Positions 53,734 to 62,050 of a DNA stretch of 64,000 bases are shown here, one piece after another. Source of the DNA: Ruegeria arenilitoris. Lineage in GTDB: Bacteria > Pseudomonadota > Alphaproteobacteria > Rhodobacterales > Rhodobacteraceae. The DNA lies in contig NZ_WPZQ01000008.1 of the NCBI RefSeq assembly GCF_013030265.1, forward strand, positions 124,001 through 188,000, read 5' to 3'. The translations under genes were made by a program, and so were the position numbers. Numbering within the stretch: position 1 is the stretch's first letter; each line of letters begins with the position of its first letter. The notes beneath the pieces are model-generated. The model did no database searches, was not told the origin of the DNA, and saw only the letters and a list, made by a program, of their open reading frames with translations.

Positions 53734-54526
53734 TTTCTTTAGGCGCGAGGCGCGTCTTTTGGCTTTGAGGCGAAGCCTTAGAAAACGAGCCCCACCTCAA
53801 TTTGCTTACAGTTCAACGAACAACTATTACGTACCTACGCTTTGGCGGGAGGATACTAAGCAATCTGTTTTAGTTGACGAGATTACTGGATGTTCGATAG
53901 TTGGTCGACTTTGGTCAGATAATGAGTTTTCTGAACACTTTAAAATTCAAATCAACGAGCTATCTGAATGGGAACTAAAGGTTACACGTTTTTTTGGTTA
54001 TGTTCGCAAAGACTTTGAAACCACATCGAAGTTTATCGCTGGAGAATTAACGCTATCTACTGAACGCGCGTGGATAAACGAAAAATTCTTTCAATCTTTA
54101 TACAATGCGACACTGAGGCACCGCGATGATCGAATTGCAGTGCTCAAAAAGATTGTGGAGATGCACTACATTCGAGCTCTGGATGGGGTGCCAATTTTGT
54201 ATGAAGCTAAAAAAAGGTCCATAATTCAATTGGAAACTGACCACTTTGGTCAAAGGATTTACGGTCATCCCAAACATGACCAAATTTCAGCACGGTTTCG
54301 TCTGTTGATCGAATCTCTTGCAAGCTCCGGTGACCTTGAGAAAGTTGGGCGTCACGATTTCAAGCTATCTGCTAAAGCGCTAGTTACTATTTCAGACTAT
54401 GCCCAAGAAGAGCGTCGTCACAAAGACAATGTACGGCAAAATCAAATGCTATTTTGGATCACTGTAGCAATAGCATTAGCTACGGCTGCCCAAGCTTTTT
54501 CAGTATGGCAATCAGGGACAGGTTAG
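53726..54526 (+). CDS. AT-rich orphan: winged-helix-like domain plus C-terminal membrane helix
   Basis: A 266-residue protein of unknown function. ATG 53726 is preceded by GGAGGA at 5 bp and overlaps the end of parE by 8 bp. Residues about 170-235 look like a winged helix (DQISARFRLLIESLASSGDL then HDFKLSAKALVTISDY), followed by a charged stretch and one C-terminal membrane helix (MLFWITVAIALATAAQAFSVW) that would anchor it with the bulk in the cytoplasm. GC content is near 42%, far below both neighbours, with AT-ending codons, so recent acquisition is likely. No transposase or attachment repeat is visible. Confidence 0.75.
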   Translation: MFDFFRREARLLALRRSLRKRAPPQFAYSSTNNYYVPTLWREDTKQSVLVDEITGCSIVGRLWSDNEFSEHFKIQINELSEWELKVTRFFGYVRKDFETTSKFIAGELTLSTERAWINEKFFQSLYNATLRHRDDRIAVLKKIVEMHYIRALDGVPILYEAKKRSIIQLETDHFGQRIYGHPKHDQISARFRLLIESLASSGDLEKVGRHDFKLSAKALVTISDYAQEERRHKDNVRQNQMLFWITVAIALATAAQAFSVWQSGTG

Positions 54527-54780
54527 AAACCCTCGCTACTGGCCCGAGGGAGGGTGCCGAACGCTCGCTCATGGGAGCGGGTCGAGCGCGTGCTTGATAC
54601 TTTGCATCGAGCATTAGGTGGAGCGCGCGGGACGCACCATAAGCATCCCACAAACACTCCCCTTGCCTAACCCGTTGATCTCGTTCACACTTACCCTCAA
54701 TCCGTCATCCAAGAACGATGCATGAGGCGTGAGCGTCAAAACCATTTGAACGACTTCAGATTTCCAACGGGAGGACAGAA

Positions 54781-55062
54781 ATGAAGAAACTTTGGTTCGG
54801 TCTGGCTCTATCAGCCCTGGCATCGCCTGTGCTGGCGCAGCAGACACTCAGCACAGCATCCCCTATTCCGGACGGTGCCGAGACCCGGTTCTGCTATTAC
54901 GAGGGCATGGCCTATTCACTGGACTCCTTCATCCTCGTGACCGGTGACAATACCGTCACATCGACCATCACCACACGCGAGGAACGCCTGCTGCGCTGTG
55001 TACGCGGTGATGATGGCGGCATGCACTGGAAGCCTCAGAGCACCTTTCAGGTCAGCAAGTAA
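54781..55062 (+). CDS. DUF1496-family exported protein
   Basis: A 93-residue protein with a signal peptide (residues 1-19, ending LAQ). The mature part has ETRFCYYEGMAYSLDSFI and LLRCVRGDDGGMHW, the two-cysteine pattern of DUF1496 (YnjH-like) proteins, probably disulfide-linked in the periplasm. Function unknown. GGGAGGA lies upstream. The 254-bp gap before it shows no clear gene. Confidence 0.8.
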   Translation: MKKLWFGLALSALASPVLAQQTLSTASPIPDGAETRFCYYEGMAYSLDSFILVTGDNTVTSTITTREERLLRCVRGDDGGMHWKPQSTFQVSK

Positions 55063-55083
55063 CGCGGCGCGTCGGTGGGCGGT

Positions 55084-55854
55084 CTAGCCCACCTTTTCCT
55101 CCAGCCAATCCACGATCTGCGCGGCGGGTTTTTCCCAGCCGGGCTCCATGAACAGGAAATGCGCGTGGTCTTCAACGGGCATGAAGGTCGCGCGGTCGCC
55201 ATACAGCTTCGCCAAAGCCCGGCAGGTATCAGGGTTCACGGCCCGGTCCTCGTTGCCTGAGACGATCAACACCGGGCAGTCGACCTTATCGATGTCCACC
55301 TTCATCGCGTGGTGGTCGTCGAACATCCAGAAGAACATCTCAAACATCACGCGCCCGCTTTCGGCCCCCAACTGGTCAAACACCGCATGCTGCTGCGCCT
55401 CAGGCATCTTGTTCAGCGCGAAGGGGGCCATCAGGTCGAATTCAACCCGCATCGGCTGTTTCCAGAACGCCCCACCCTCCATCAGCGCACGAGGGATGGC
55501 ACGTTCGTCGTCGGTTTCCGGTAATGTGCCCCACGGCGCGTTGGGATTGATCAGAACAATTGCGCTGGCCAACCCGCGCGAGGCGACTTGCTGCGCTACA
55601 ACGCCTGCGATGGCGTGGCCCAGAATGACCGGTTTGCTGTCCAGACCTTTCACAAAATCAGCAATGTCATTGGCATAATCCATCACGCTGGTATCGGTGA
55701 GGCCCGGATCAGGTTCGGCCTTGGGAGCCCCGCCGTGATAGCGCAGAGCAGGCGTATGCACCGTCCAGCCCCGATCGCGGAAGAAGGCCGCATAATCCCT
55801 CATACACCAGGGTCCTGCGAAGGCGCCGTGGATCAGTACAATCTCTTTCGTCAT
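55084..55854 (-). CDS. Alpha/beta hydrolase-fold protein lacking the serine nucleophile
   Basis: A 256-residue alpha/beta hydrolase fold: EIVLIHGAFAGPWCMRDYAAFF, then the nucleophile elbow reads LGHAIAGVVAQ, with Ala81 where Ser is expected and Ala83 in place of Gly. The acid (GNEDRAVN) and His (EDHAHFLFMEP) are kept. Either a catalytically dead member or a binding protein. ATG 55854 has GGGAG upstream. Convergent with the DUF1496 gene. Confidence 0.85.
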   Translation of the reverse strand: MTKEIVLIHGAFAGPWCMRDYAAFFRDRGWTVHTPALRYHGGAPKAEPDPGLTDTSVMDYANDIADFVKGLDSKPVILGHAIAGVVAQQVASRGLASAIVLINPNAPWGTLPETDDERAIPRALMEGGAFWKQPMRVEFDLMAPFALNKMPEAQQHAVFDQLGAESGRVMFEMFFWMFDDHHAMKVDIDKVDCPVLIVSGNEDRAVNPDTCRALAKLYGDRATFMPVEDHAHFLFMEPGWEKPAAQIVDWLEEKVG

Positions 55855-55956
55855 CAAAATCTCCCTCTCCTTCATGCAGTATGAACATCCCGTAAGACGT
55901 TACAACTGCGCGTGATCGCTGTTGCGTGATGGTTGGGACCACTTAAACTCAGGCCC

Positions 55957-56844
55957 ATGAGTTTTGTGACCGATAACCAACTGCCGCTGCTGATCCTGTT
56001 CTTTCTGCTGGGGCTGATCGGAACCGCTTTCCTGTTTCGCAAGCCAGCGGGCCACAGAGCGTGGAAGCTGGCCGATCTGGTCTGGGTCGTGCTGGGCGGT
56101 ATTGGTGCACTGGTGGCGGTTCTGGCGGGGCTTTATACCTCGGACAGTTCGCGTCTGGACCGGCAGATCGACGTGGCCTATGCGGCGACGCTGGCGTTTG
56201 ATCGCGATGCGGCGCGGTTCAGGTTGCGGTTTTGCGATCCCGCCTTTGATCCTGATACGGCGGTCTTGTGTGAAAAGGTCGAATTCCTGTCAGCCTCAAC
56301 CGCAAGCAATGCTGATCTGCCTTTGTTCATCGCCGTAACCAACGAAGTCGCTCCGCTGCAGGGGCTGCATTTCCTGTTCGGACGTCAGGCCAAAGATGAA
56401 ATGGACGACATGCGGGACATGGCCGCCACAGCGGATGCGTTCGATATCGAACAATTTCTGGTTTTTACATCCTTGGATGAGGCCACACAGGCAGCCATCG
56501 ACAATATGCGACGCAAGGTGCCCGCGATTGCCGGGGACTACCTTATCCTCGCACAAAGCTATGATGATCTGGTCGAGCAGGTCGGTAAGCTGAAGGATGA
56601 ATGGGAATATCTGCAGGATAACGCGCACATTCTGGTATTGCAGATCGTGGCGCTATGTCTTGTCAGCTTTGCTGCGCCATTCCGTCTCGGCAAATCGGTT
56701 GTCGAGCTGCGCGCGAGCCTTATCGCCGATACGCCTGAGCCAACTGTTCAGGATCCGCCCCCAGAAAATACCGGGTCAATGTCCACAGATTCCGAGCCCC
56801 TCGCCGAACCCAGCCCTGACGAATATAGCGTTCCGCGCTCGTGA
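55957..56844 (+). CDS. Membrane protein with periplasmic domain, unknown function
   Basis: A 295-residue protein with two N-terminal membrane helices (about residues 10-28 and 40-62), a soluble domain of about 150 residues containing two cysteines (FCDPAFDPDTAVLCEKVEF), a third membrane helix (ILVLQIVALCLVSFAAPFRL) and an acidic, Pro-rich tail. Family not recognised. The last 125 bp, encoding that tail, overlap the convergent glycosyltransferase gene. ATG 55957 preferred to an upstream TTG at 55933. Confidence 0.75.
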   Translation: MSFVTDNQLPLLILFFLLGLIGTAFLFRKPAGHRAWKLADLVWVVLGGIGALVAVLAGLYTSDSSRLDRQIDVAYAATLAFDRDAARFRLRFCDPAFDPDTAVLCEKVEFLSASTASNADLPLFIAVTNEVAPLQGLHFLFGRQAKDEMDDMRDMAATADAFDIEQFLVFTSLDEATQAAIDNMRRKVPAIAGDYLILAQSYDDLVEQVGKLKDEWEYLQDNAHILVLQIVALCLVSFAAPFRLGKSVVELRASLIADTPEPTVQDPPPENTGSMSTDSEPLAEPSPDEYSVPRS

Positions 56845-57394
56845 AGGCACGCGAGGATAGCAGCGTGACACGCGGTAGTGCGCGTATCAGTGCGACGTCC
56901 TCCATCAATGGCTGATCCGGAAACCCACCCGCTGAGATATATGTCTGACGTGGGACCAGAAGCCCCTGATCGCCATAAGGTAGCCCAAACAGGCGCGTGC
57001 GGGTATTGGCCCATCCGGCCACCCAACGAGCGCCAAGTCCTTTTGCACGAAACAACAACCGAAAGGTAGCTGGTCGCCCTGTTTGCAACTGAGTTTCAAC
57101 CTCGGTGCTCCACCCGGTTTCCAATACCGTGTCTGCGTGCAGAACCAACAGCCAGTCGCCCTGCGCCTGCTCACACCCACGGCGTAACTGCCCACCACGA
57201 GAAGGTGCGCCCGAGACAATTCTGGCGCCCGCCTCCTCAGCGATTTGCAGCGTCTGGTCTGTCGACCCACCATCCGTGACAACCAGCTCACGGATCAGGC
57301 CGGCATGCAGCCCTTCCATCAAAGCCTCTAACGTGGGCACAAGAGTCTCTCCGGCGTTCAGAGTTGGAATTACGATACTGATCGGGGCGGACAC
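56720..57394 (-). CDS. TIGR04283-type family 2 glycosyltransferase
   Basis: A 224-residue GT-A enzyme. The nucleotide-binding start is ISIVIPTLNAGETLVPTLEAL, then VVTDGGSTDQTLQIAEEAG and LHADTVLE (DxD-type metal site), and GLPYGDQGLLVPRQTYISAGGFPDQPLMEDVALI is the acceptor-side signature. The family has been linked to arsenosugar biosynthesis, but the companion TIGR04282 gene and arsenic genes are absent here, so the role is open. Divergent from ygfZ. Confidence 0.87.
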   Translation of the reverse strand: MSAPISIVIPTLNAGETLVPTLEALMEGLHAGLIRELVVTDGGSTDQTLQIAEEAGARIVSGAPSRGGQLRRGCEQAQGDWLLVLHADTVLETGWSTEVETQLQTGRPATFRLLFRAKGLGARWVAGWANTRTRLFGLPYGDQGLLVPRQTYISAGGFPDQPLMEDVALIRALPRVTLLSSRAFTSAERYIRQGWVRRGARNLWTLTRYFLGADPEQLAQAYRR

Positions 57395-57467
57395 GGCTTG
57401 TAACCTCTGGTCATGGCGGCGTGATCTCCTATATCACGGGGCTGATGGAATTGACGAGGACCTGCCC

Positions 57468-58205
57468 ATGCCCACCCGCCGCATTTTGCGCCTGACCGGC
57501 AAGGATGTTGACAGCTTTCTGCAAGGGCTGGTCACCAACAACATCGACCAGCTACAGAACGGGCTGGTCTATGCCGCGATACTGACGCCTCAGGGCAAGT
57601 ATCTTGCTGACTTCTTTCTAAAGCGTGACGGCAGTTCGGTGCTTCTGGATGTTGCTGACGATCTGGCCGATGGCCTGGCCAAACGGTTGACTATGTACAA
57701 GCTGCGCGCAGATGTAGCGATCGAGAACACAGACCTCCATGTACAACGAGGAACCGGGTCAGCACCGGATGGCGCCCTGCCCGACCCACGCCACCCGGAC
57801 CTTGGCTGGCGGAACTACACAACACAGACCGAGGGCGACGACGGTACAGACTGGAACTCGATCCGGGTGGCGCACTGTATTCCTGAAACAGGCGTGGAAC
57901 TGACACCAGACACGTATATCCTTGAAGCTGGATTTGAGGCACTCAATGGCGTCGACTTCAAAAAGGGCTGTTACGTCGGACAGGAGGTGACTGCCCGAAT
58001 GAAGCACAAGACCGAGCTGCGCAAAGGCCTGTGTGTGGTTTCCATCGAAGGTAGCGCCCCGGTTGGTACTGAAATTCTATCCGATGGAAAAGCAGCCGGC
58101 GTTCTGTACACACAATCCGCTGGCAAAGCGATTGCCTATCTCAGGTTCGGACGCGCCAGTGGCGACATGCGAGCCGGAGACGCGGTCGTCAGACTAAACG
58201 ATTGA
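57468..58205 (+). CDS. ygfZ: Folate-binding YgfZ-like protein
   Basis: A 245-residue GcvT-related protein that helps maintain iron-sulfur enzymes, using tetrahydrofolate. The family motif KGCYVGQEVTARMKHK is present with its reactive Cys. RRILRLTGKDVDSFLQGLVTNNI is the standard N-terminus. CGAGGA lies 7 bp before ATG 57468; a long in-frame region upstream back to 57105 is antisense to the glycosyltransferase and not coding. Confidence 0.93.
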   Translation: MPTRRILRLTGKDVDSFLQGLVTNNIDQLQNGLVYAAILTPQGKYLADFFLKRDGSSVLLDVADDLADGLAKRLTMYKLRADVAIENTDLHVQRGTGSAPDGALPDPRHPDLGWRNYTTQTEGDDGTDWNSIRVAHCIPETGVELTPDTYILEAGFEALNGVDFKKGCYVGQEVTARMKHKTELRKGLCVVSIEGSAPVGTEILSDGKAAGVLYTQSAGKAIAYLRFGRASGDMRAGDAVVRLND

Positions 58206-58318
58206 CGTTTAAGTCCTGTTGCAGCTGCGGCACGTCTTTGTCGCGCCAATCGATTGTGCAATTGCCCATCCTTGCCAGCAGGTTAACACTGCTACCAGGT
58301 GTATGACCGGGCAAATAC

Positions 58319-59263
58319 ATGTTGCAGCTATATTCGGCCATCTGGCGCGTTAGCGCGGGGCGGCAAATTGTACTGATAATTCTCTCACTCGCGGTTGCGG
58401 CGCTCGCTGCTGCTCCGCTCGAGTTTCAGCGCGACATCGTCAATCACCTGACTGCCAAAGATCCCAAACCTGACTACTTGCTTTTGCTTGGTGCAGGGAT
58501 GATGGCGGTCATAATGTTGAGCCTCGCCCTGAAATGGGTGCTGGGCTATCGCGCAGGTACGCTGGGTGAAGATATTATACGCCTTATCCGGCAACGGTTG
58601 CTGGCTCGAACGGTTGATGTCGACAAAGCCGGTGAGAACCTGCGCAAAGGCACCATGACAACTGCAATCTCGGCTGAGGCGGAAGAGCTTGGGAAATTTG
58701 CTGGCGGAGCTTTCGCGGACCCTGTTGTTCAGGTCGGTACGCTGATCAGCGTGATAGGTTACATATCATCCACACAACCCGGGCTTGGGCTGATTGCCCT
58801 GTCGATGATCGTGCCTCAGATCATCATCGTTCTGGTCTCACAACGCAAAGTGAACATCTTTGTGGCAGAGCGGGTTCGCATTCTTCGCAGCGCCACTGAT
58901 CATCTGACAACAGAACAGATCAACGCGATCACCAAAGAGGTCTACGACCAGTTTGATAAGATATTTGAAACACGGCGACGGATGTTCATCTGGAAGCTGT
59001 CAGCAAAGTTCCTGCTCAGCGTGATTAACGGCGCCGGAACCGTGGGCGTCCTGATGCTGGGCGGTTGGCTGGTGTTGAAGGGCGAAACAGATGTGGGCAC
59101 CGTTGTAGCAGCAACCAGCGGCTTAACACGCATTCAGGGTCCGACCTCTTTCCTGATTGCCTTTTACAGGCAAGTCAGCGCGAACCGCATAAAATATGAG
59201 TTGTTGCTGGAGTTATTCGGGCCAGACCGAGAACGGTATCGCTACGCAACTCCGAACCGATAA
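58319..59263 (+). CDS. ABC-type exporter membrane domain without ATPase
   Basis: A 314-residue protein matching only the transmembrane domain of ABC exporters (about five or six helices; GEDIIRLIRQRLLAR and SQRKVNIFVAERVRILRSATDHLT are the coupling regions). No Walker A, signature or Walker B follows; the frame stops normally. Nearby there is no separate ATPase. It may pair with a distant half-transporter or have lost transport. Function unknown. Confidence 0.82.
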   Translation: MLQLYSAIWRVSAGRQIVLIILSLAVAALAAAPLEFQRDIVNHLTAKDPKPDYLLLLGAGMMAVIMLSLALKWVLGYRAGTLGEDIIRLIRQRLLARTVDVDKAGENLRKGTMTTAISAEAEELGKFAGGAFADPVVQVGTLISVIGYISSTQPGLGLIALSMIVPQIIIVLVSQRKVNIFVAERVRILRSATDHLTTEQINAITKEVYDQFDKIFETRRRMFIWKLSAKFLLSVINGAGTVGVLMLGGWLVLKGETDVGTVVAATSGLTRIQGPTSFLIAFYRQVSANRIKYELLLELFGPDRERYRYATPNR

Positions 59264-59264
59264 G

Positions 59265-59296
59265 AAAAAGGCCGCTCAGCAACTGCTTATACGGCC
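59265..59296 (-). terminator. Terminator for efp
   Basis: GGCCG (59270-59274) pairs with CGGCC (59292-59296), with an inner AGCA/TGCT pairing in the loop; on the minus strand the stem is followed by TTTTT, 27 bp after the efp stop. Confidence 0.7.
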
Positions 59297-59323
59297 AATT
59301 CCTCAATAGTATTTAACGCGACG

Positions 59324-59887
59324 TTACGCGCGCTCAGAATATTCCATGGTTTCGGTGTTCACGATGATCATCTCGTCCTGACCAATGAACGGAGGAACCA
59401 TAACCTTTACGCCATTGTCGAGCAGAGCGGGTTTGAACGAGTTCGCAGCAGTCTGGCCTTTCACGACTGGTTCAGTCTCGACGATCTTGCAGGTCACCTT
59501 CTGTGGCAGGGTCGCGTTCAGCGCTTCGCTTTCATAAAACTCGACCACAATGGTCATGCCATCCTGAAGGAACGGGCGACGCTCGCCCAGCAAATCTGCT
59601 GGCAATTCAATCTGTTCGTAAGTTTCGGCATCCATAAAGACCAGCATTCCGTCGTTTTCATAAAGGAATTGCTGATCCTTCTGCTCAAGGCGCACGCGCT
59701 CGACCTTATCGGCAGAACGGAAGCGTTCGTTCAGTTTCGAGCCATTGCGCAGGTTGCGCAGCTCGACCTGAGCAAAGGCCCCACCCTTGCCGGGTTTCAC
59801 ATGATCGACCTTGACCGCAGCCCACAGCCCATCGTTATGCTCAAGCACATTGCCGGGGCGAATTTCGTTCCCATTGATCTTGGGCAT
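59324..59887 (-). CDS. efp: Elongation factor P
   Basis: A 187-residue three-domain translation factor relieving polyproline stalls. Lys34 in [10 protein letters not shown] is the residue modified by lysylation in other bacteria. The middle OB domain and C-terminal [11 protein letters not shown] end are standard. Monocistronic, with a terminator on its 3' side and a 218-bp divergent region to the DUF6280 gene. Confidence 0.97.
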   Translation of the reverse strand: MPKINGNEIRPGNVLEHNDGLWAAVKVDHVKPGKGGAFAQVELRNLRNGSKLNERFRSADKVERVRLEQKDQQFLYENDGMLVFMDAETYEQIELPADLLGERRPFLQDGMTIVVEFYESEALNATLPQKVTCKIVETEPVVKGQTAANSFKPALLDNGVKVMVPPFIGQDEMIIVNTETMEYSERA

Positions 59888-59973
59888 TACATAATTCCTT
59901 CACAAACGGTTGATGCGTCAGTTGACGTCCCTATATCTGGCGGGACCACACCTGACAAGACGACGACACCTAG

Positions 59974-59989
59974 TGCTGCACATGCAGCA
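59974..59989. promoter_or_regulatory. Inverted repeat between efp and DUF6280
   Basis: TGCTGCA-CA-TGCAGCA is a perfect 7-bp inverted repeat; its core CTGC-N4-GCAG resembles PhaR-type targets but could be another operator or chance. Confidence 0.35.
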
Positions 59990-60105
59990 AGCCATGCAAA
60001 TGACGCAACGCAACTATGCATTTTAAGTGTATCCGAATCGCATCTAATAGGTCATAAGAACCGTCACGCCGAAAATGCAAGAGCAAGAACAACAAGGAAA
60101 ACGAG

Positions 60106-60426
60106 ATGAGAGATTTCGTTGACGGCACCGCCTTTAACAATGAACAAGGCAACCGTGCCCGGAAACTTTTTGCGGCTGTCGTACTGGCCGCGCTCGACGA
60201 TGCCATCGCCGACGACAAAAAGTATGGCAATGGACCTGAACAAATTGCTCGCTGGGCTCGCTCGCGCGATGGCCGCGAGGTACTGACCTGTGCCGGCATC
60301 GACCCCAACGAACGTGTTGTGGGTGGTCTGATGGAATTCGTTGGTCGCGGTGTTCGTACTTCGGTTGCCCTGTCGCGCGAAGAAAGCGAACGGCGCAACG
60401 CCGCTCAGCAGGCAGAAGCAGCCTAA
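60106..60426 (+). CDS. DUF6280-family protein
   Basis: A 106-residue cytosolic protein conserved in Rhodobacteraceae. Helical, with AFNNEQGNRARKLFAAVVLAALDDAIADDKK, a Gly-rich turn and CAGIDPNERVVGGLMEFV; the pattern resembles small DNA-associated or phage-like proteins, but no activity is known. ATG 60106 follows AAGGAAAACGAG. A terminator follows; divergent from efp. Confidence 0.82.
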   Translation: MRDFVDGTAFNNEQGNRARKLFAAVVLAALDDAIADDKKYGNGPEQIARWARSRDGREVLTCAGIDPNERVVGGLMEFVGRGVRTSVALSREESERRNAAQQAEAA

Positions 60427-60450
60427 AGCCTGTTTCTGTTTTTCAAAAAG

Positions 60451-60479
60451 GCGCGCCCGCTGTTGCGGCGCGCTTTTTT
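60451..60479 (+). terminator. Rho-independent terminator
   Basis: GC-rich stem GCGCGCC ... GGCGCGC (60451-60473) with a small internal bulge, followed by TTTTTT. Ends the DUF6280 transcript. Confidence 0.9.
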
Positions 60480-60589
60480 GATGCCCGGATGATTGCAGCA
60501 TTGTCGGTTTTGGAATGCCTGCGTGCCATTCCGGACTTTTCTCCATCACTGATTTCAGGTCATGTGCTGCCATCCACAGGAGGCACCCA

Positions 60590-62047
60590 ATGGTACGCGC
60601 AATCATGATTCAGGGCACCGGCAGCAATGTCGGGAAATCGGTTCTGGTAGCCGGACTAGCCCGTGCTTATTCGCGTCGTGGCCTACGCGTTGCCCCATTC
60701 AAACCGCAGAACATGTCCAACAATGCAGCGGTTACAGAAAACGGCGGCGAGATTGGACGGGCGCAAGCGTTACAGGCCCGCGCTGCCAACCGCCCTACGC
60801 ACACCGACATGAATCCGATCCTGTTGAAGCCCGAGACTGACACAGGTGCCCAGATCATTGTACAAGGGCAACGTGCCGGTACGATGAAGGCCGGAGACTA
60901 TCGGAAAGACAAATCCAAACTACTTGGCGCTGCACTGCAGAGCTTTGACAGGCTTTGCAGTGATGCTGACCTTGTTCTGATCGAAGGGGCCGGCAGTCCT
61001 GCAGAGACCAATCTGCGCAACGGGGACATCGCCAATATGGGGTTCGCTTGCGCGGCCGGAGTGCCTGTTGTTCTGGTTGGAGATATTCACCGAGGCGGCG
61101 TCATCGCCCAGATCGTGGGTACTCAGGCAGTTCTGGACCAGAATGACCTTTCGATGATCCGCGGCTTTGCCGTCAATCGGTTCAAAGGTGATGTAAGCCT
61201 TTTTGACGAAGGCCGGGATGATATCGCGACACGAACCGGTTGGGCGTGCCTGGGCGTTGTTCCGTGGTTCCATGACGCCTGGAAACTGCCCGCAGAAGAC
61301 ATGATGGACATCCGTTCTCACACAGGAGGAAAATGCAAGGTAGTCGTTCCTCAACTGGAGCGCATGGCCAATTTTGATGATCTTGATCCTCTGTCAGCCG
61401 AGCCAGACATTAGTGTTGAAATTGTGCCCGCAGGCCGTGCACTGCCCGGTGACGCCAATCTGGTGCTGCTACCCGGCAGTAAATCCACGATTGGGGATTT
61501 GGCTTACTTCCGAAAACAGGGTTGGGACATCGACCTGTATGCGCATGTGCGCCGCGGTGGCCACGTGTTAGGCCTGTGCGGCGGTTATCAGATGCTGGGG
61601 AAGACGATCTCGGACCCGGATGGCGTAGATGGACGCCCAGGTACCGTTGATGGTCTTGGTTTACTGGATGTCAGCACCGTCATGGCCGGGCAGAAACGCG
61701 TAACACTAACCAAGGCCAAAGCACTGGAAGGCGGAGCGCCGGTAAGTGGCTACGAAATTCATATGGGCCGGACCGAGGGCCCGGATTGCACACGCGCATG
61801 GTTGGAGATTGATGGCAGGCCCGAAGGTGCAGCCAGCGCGAATGGACGCATTCGCGGCAGCTACCTGCACGGAATATTCTCATCGGATTCTTTCCGCGCC
61901 AGCTATCTGAAGCAACTGGGAGTGAGTTCAAACATCGCCTATGAAGACGGGGTTGATCAAACGCTTGATGACCTTGCTGACCACCTCGAGACGCATATGG
62001 ACTTGGATTTGTTGCTTTCTTTGGCCGAGACACCTCAGCGTAGCTAG
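60590..62047 (+). CDS. cobQ: Cobyric acid synthase
   Basis: Amidates four carboxyl groups of adenosylcobyrinic acid a,c-diamide in cobalamin synthesis. The 485-residue chain has the N-terminal ATP domain ([29 protein letters not shown]) and the C-terminal class-I glutaminase-like domain with Cys in [10 protein letters not shown] and the GSYLHGIF His region. CAGGAGG lies 6 bp before ATG 60590. No other cobalamin gene and no B12 riboswitch are visible in the adjacent sequence. Confidence 0.95.
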   Translation: MVRAIMIQGTGSNVGKSVLVAGLARAYSRRGLRVAPFKPQNMSNNAAVTENGGEIGRAQALQARAANRPTHTDMNPILLKPETDTGAQIIVQGQRAGTMKAGDYRKDKSKLLGAALQSFDRLCSDADLVLIEGAGSPAETNLRNGDIANMGFACAAGVPVVLVGDIHRGGVIAQIVGTQAVLDQNDLSMIRGFAVNRFKGDVSLFDEGRDDIATRTGWACLGVVPWFHDAWKLPAEDMMDIRSHTGGKCKVVVPQLERMANFDDLDPLSAEPDISVEIVPAGRALPGDANLVLLPGSKSTIGDLAYFRKQGWDIDLYAHVRRGGHVLGLCGGYQMLGKTISDPDGVDGRPGTVDGLGLLDVSTVMAGQKRVTLTKAKALEGGAPVSGYEIHMGRTEGPDCTRAWLEIDGRPEGAASANGRIRGSYLHGIFSSDSFRASYLKQLGVSSNIAYEDGVDQTLDDLADHLETHMDLDLLLSLAETPQRS

Positions 62048-62050
62048 CAG

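Noticed and set aside
54527..54780. Gene or RNA in the gap before DUF1496
   Set aside because: One short CCCTCG/CGAGGG pairing just after the orphan gene, no T-tract, no tRNA pattern and no plausible frame.
57105..57467. N-terminal extension of ygfZ
   Set aside because: Antisense to the glycosyltransferase; conserved YgfZ start and Shine-Dalgarno are at 57468.
60480..60589. Possible cobalamin riboswitch before cobQ
   Set aside because: The gap is short and I see no B12-box-like element or extended structure.
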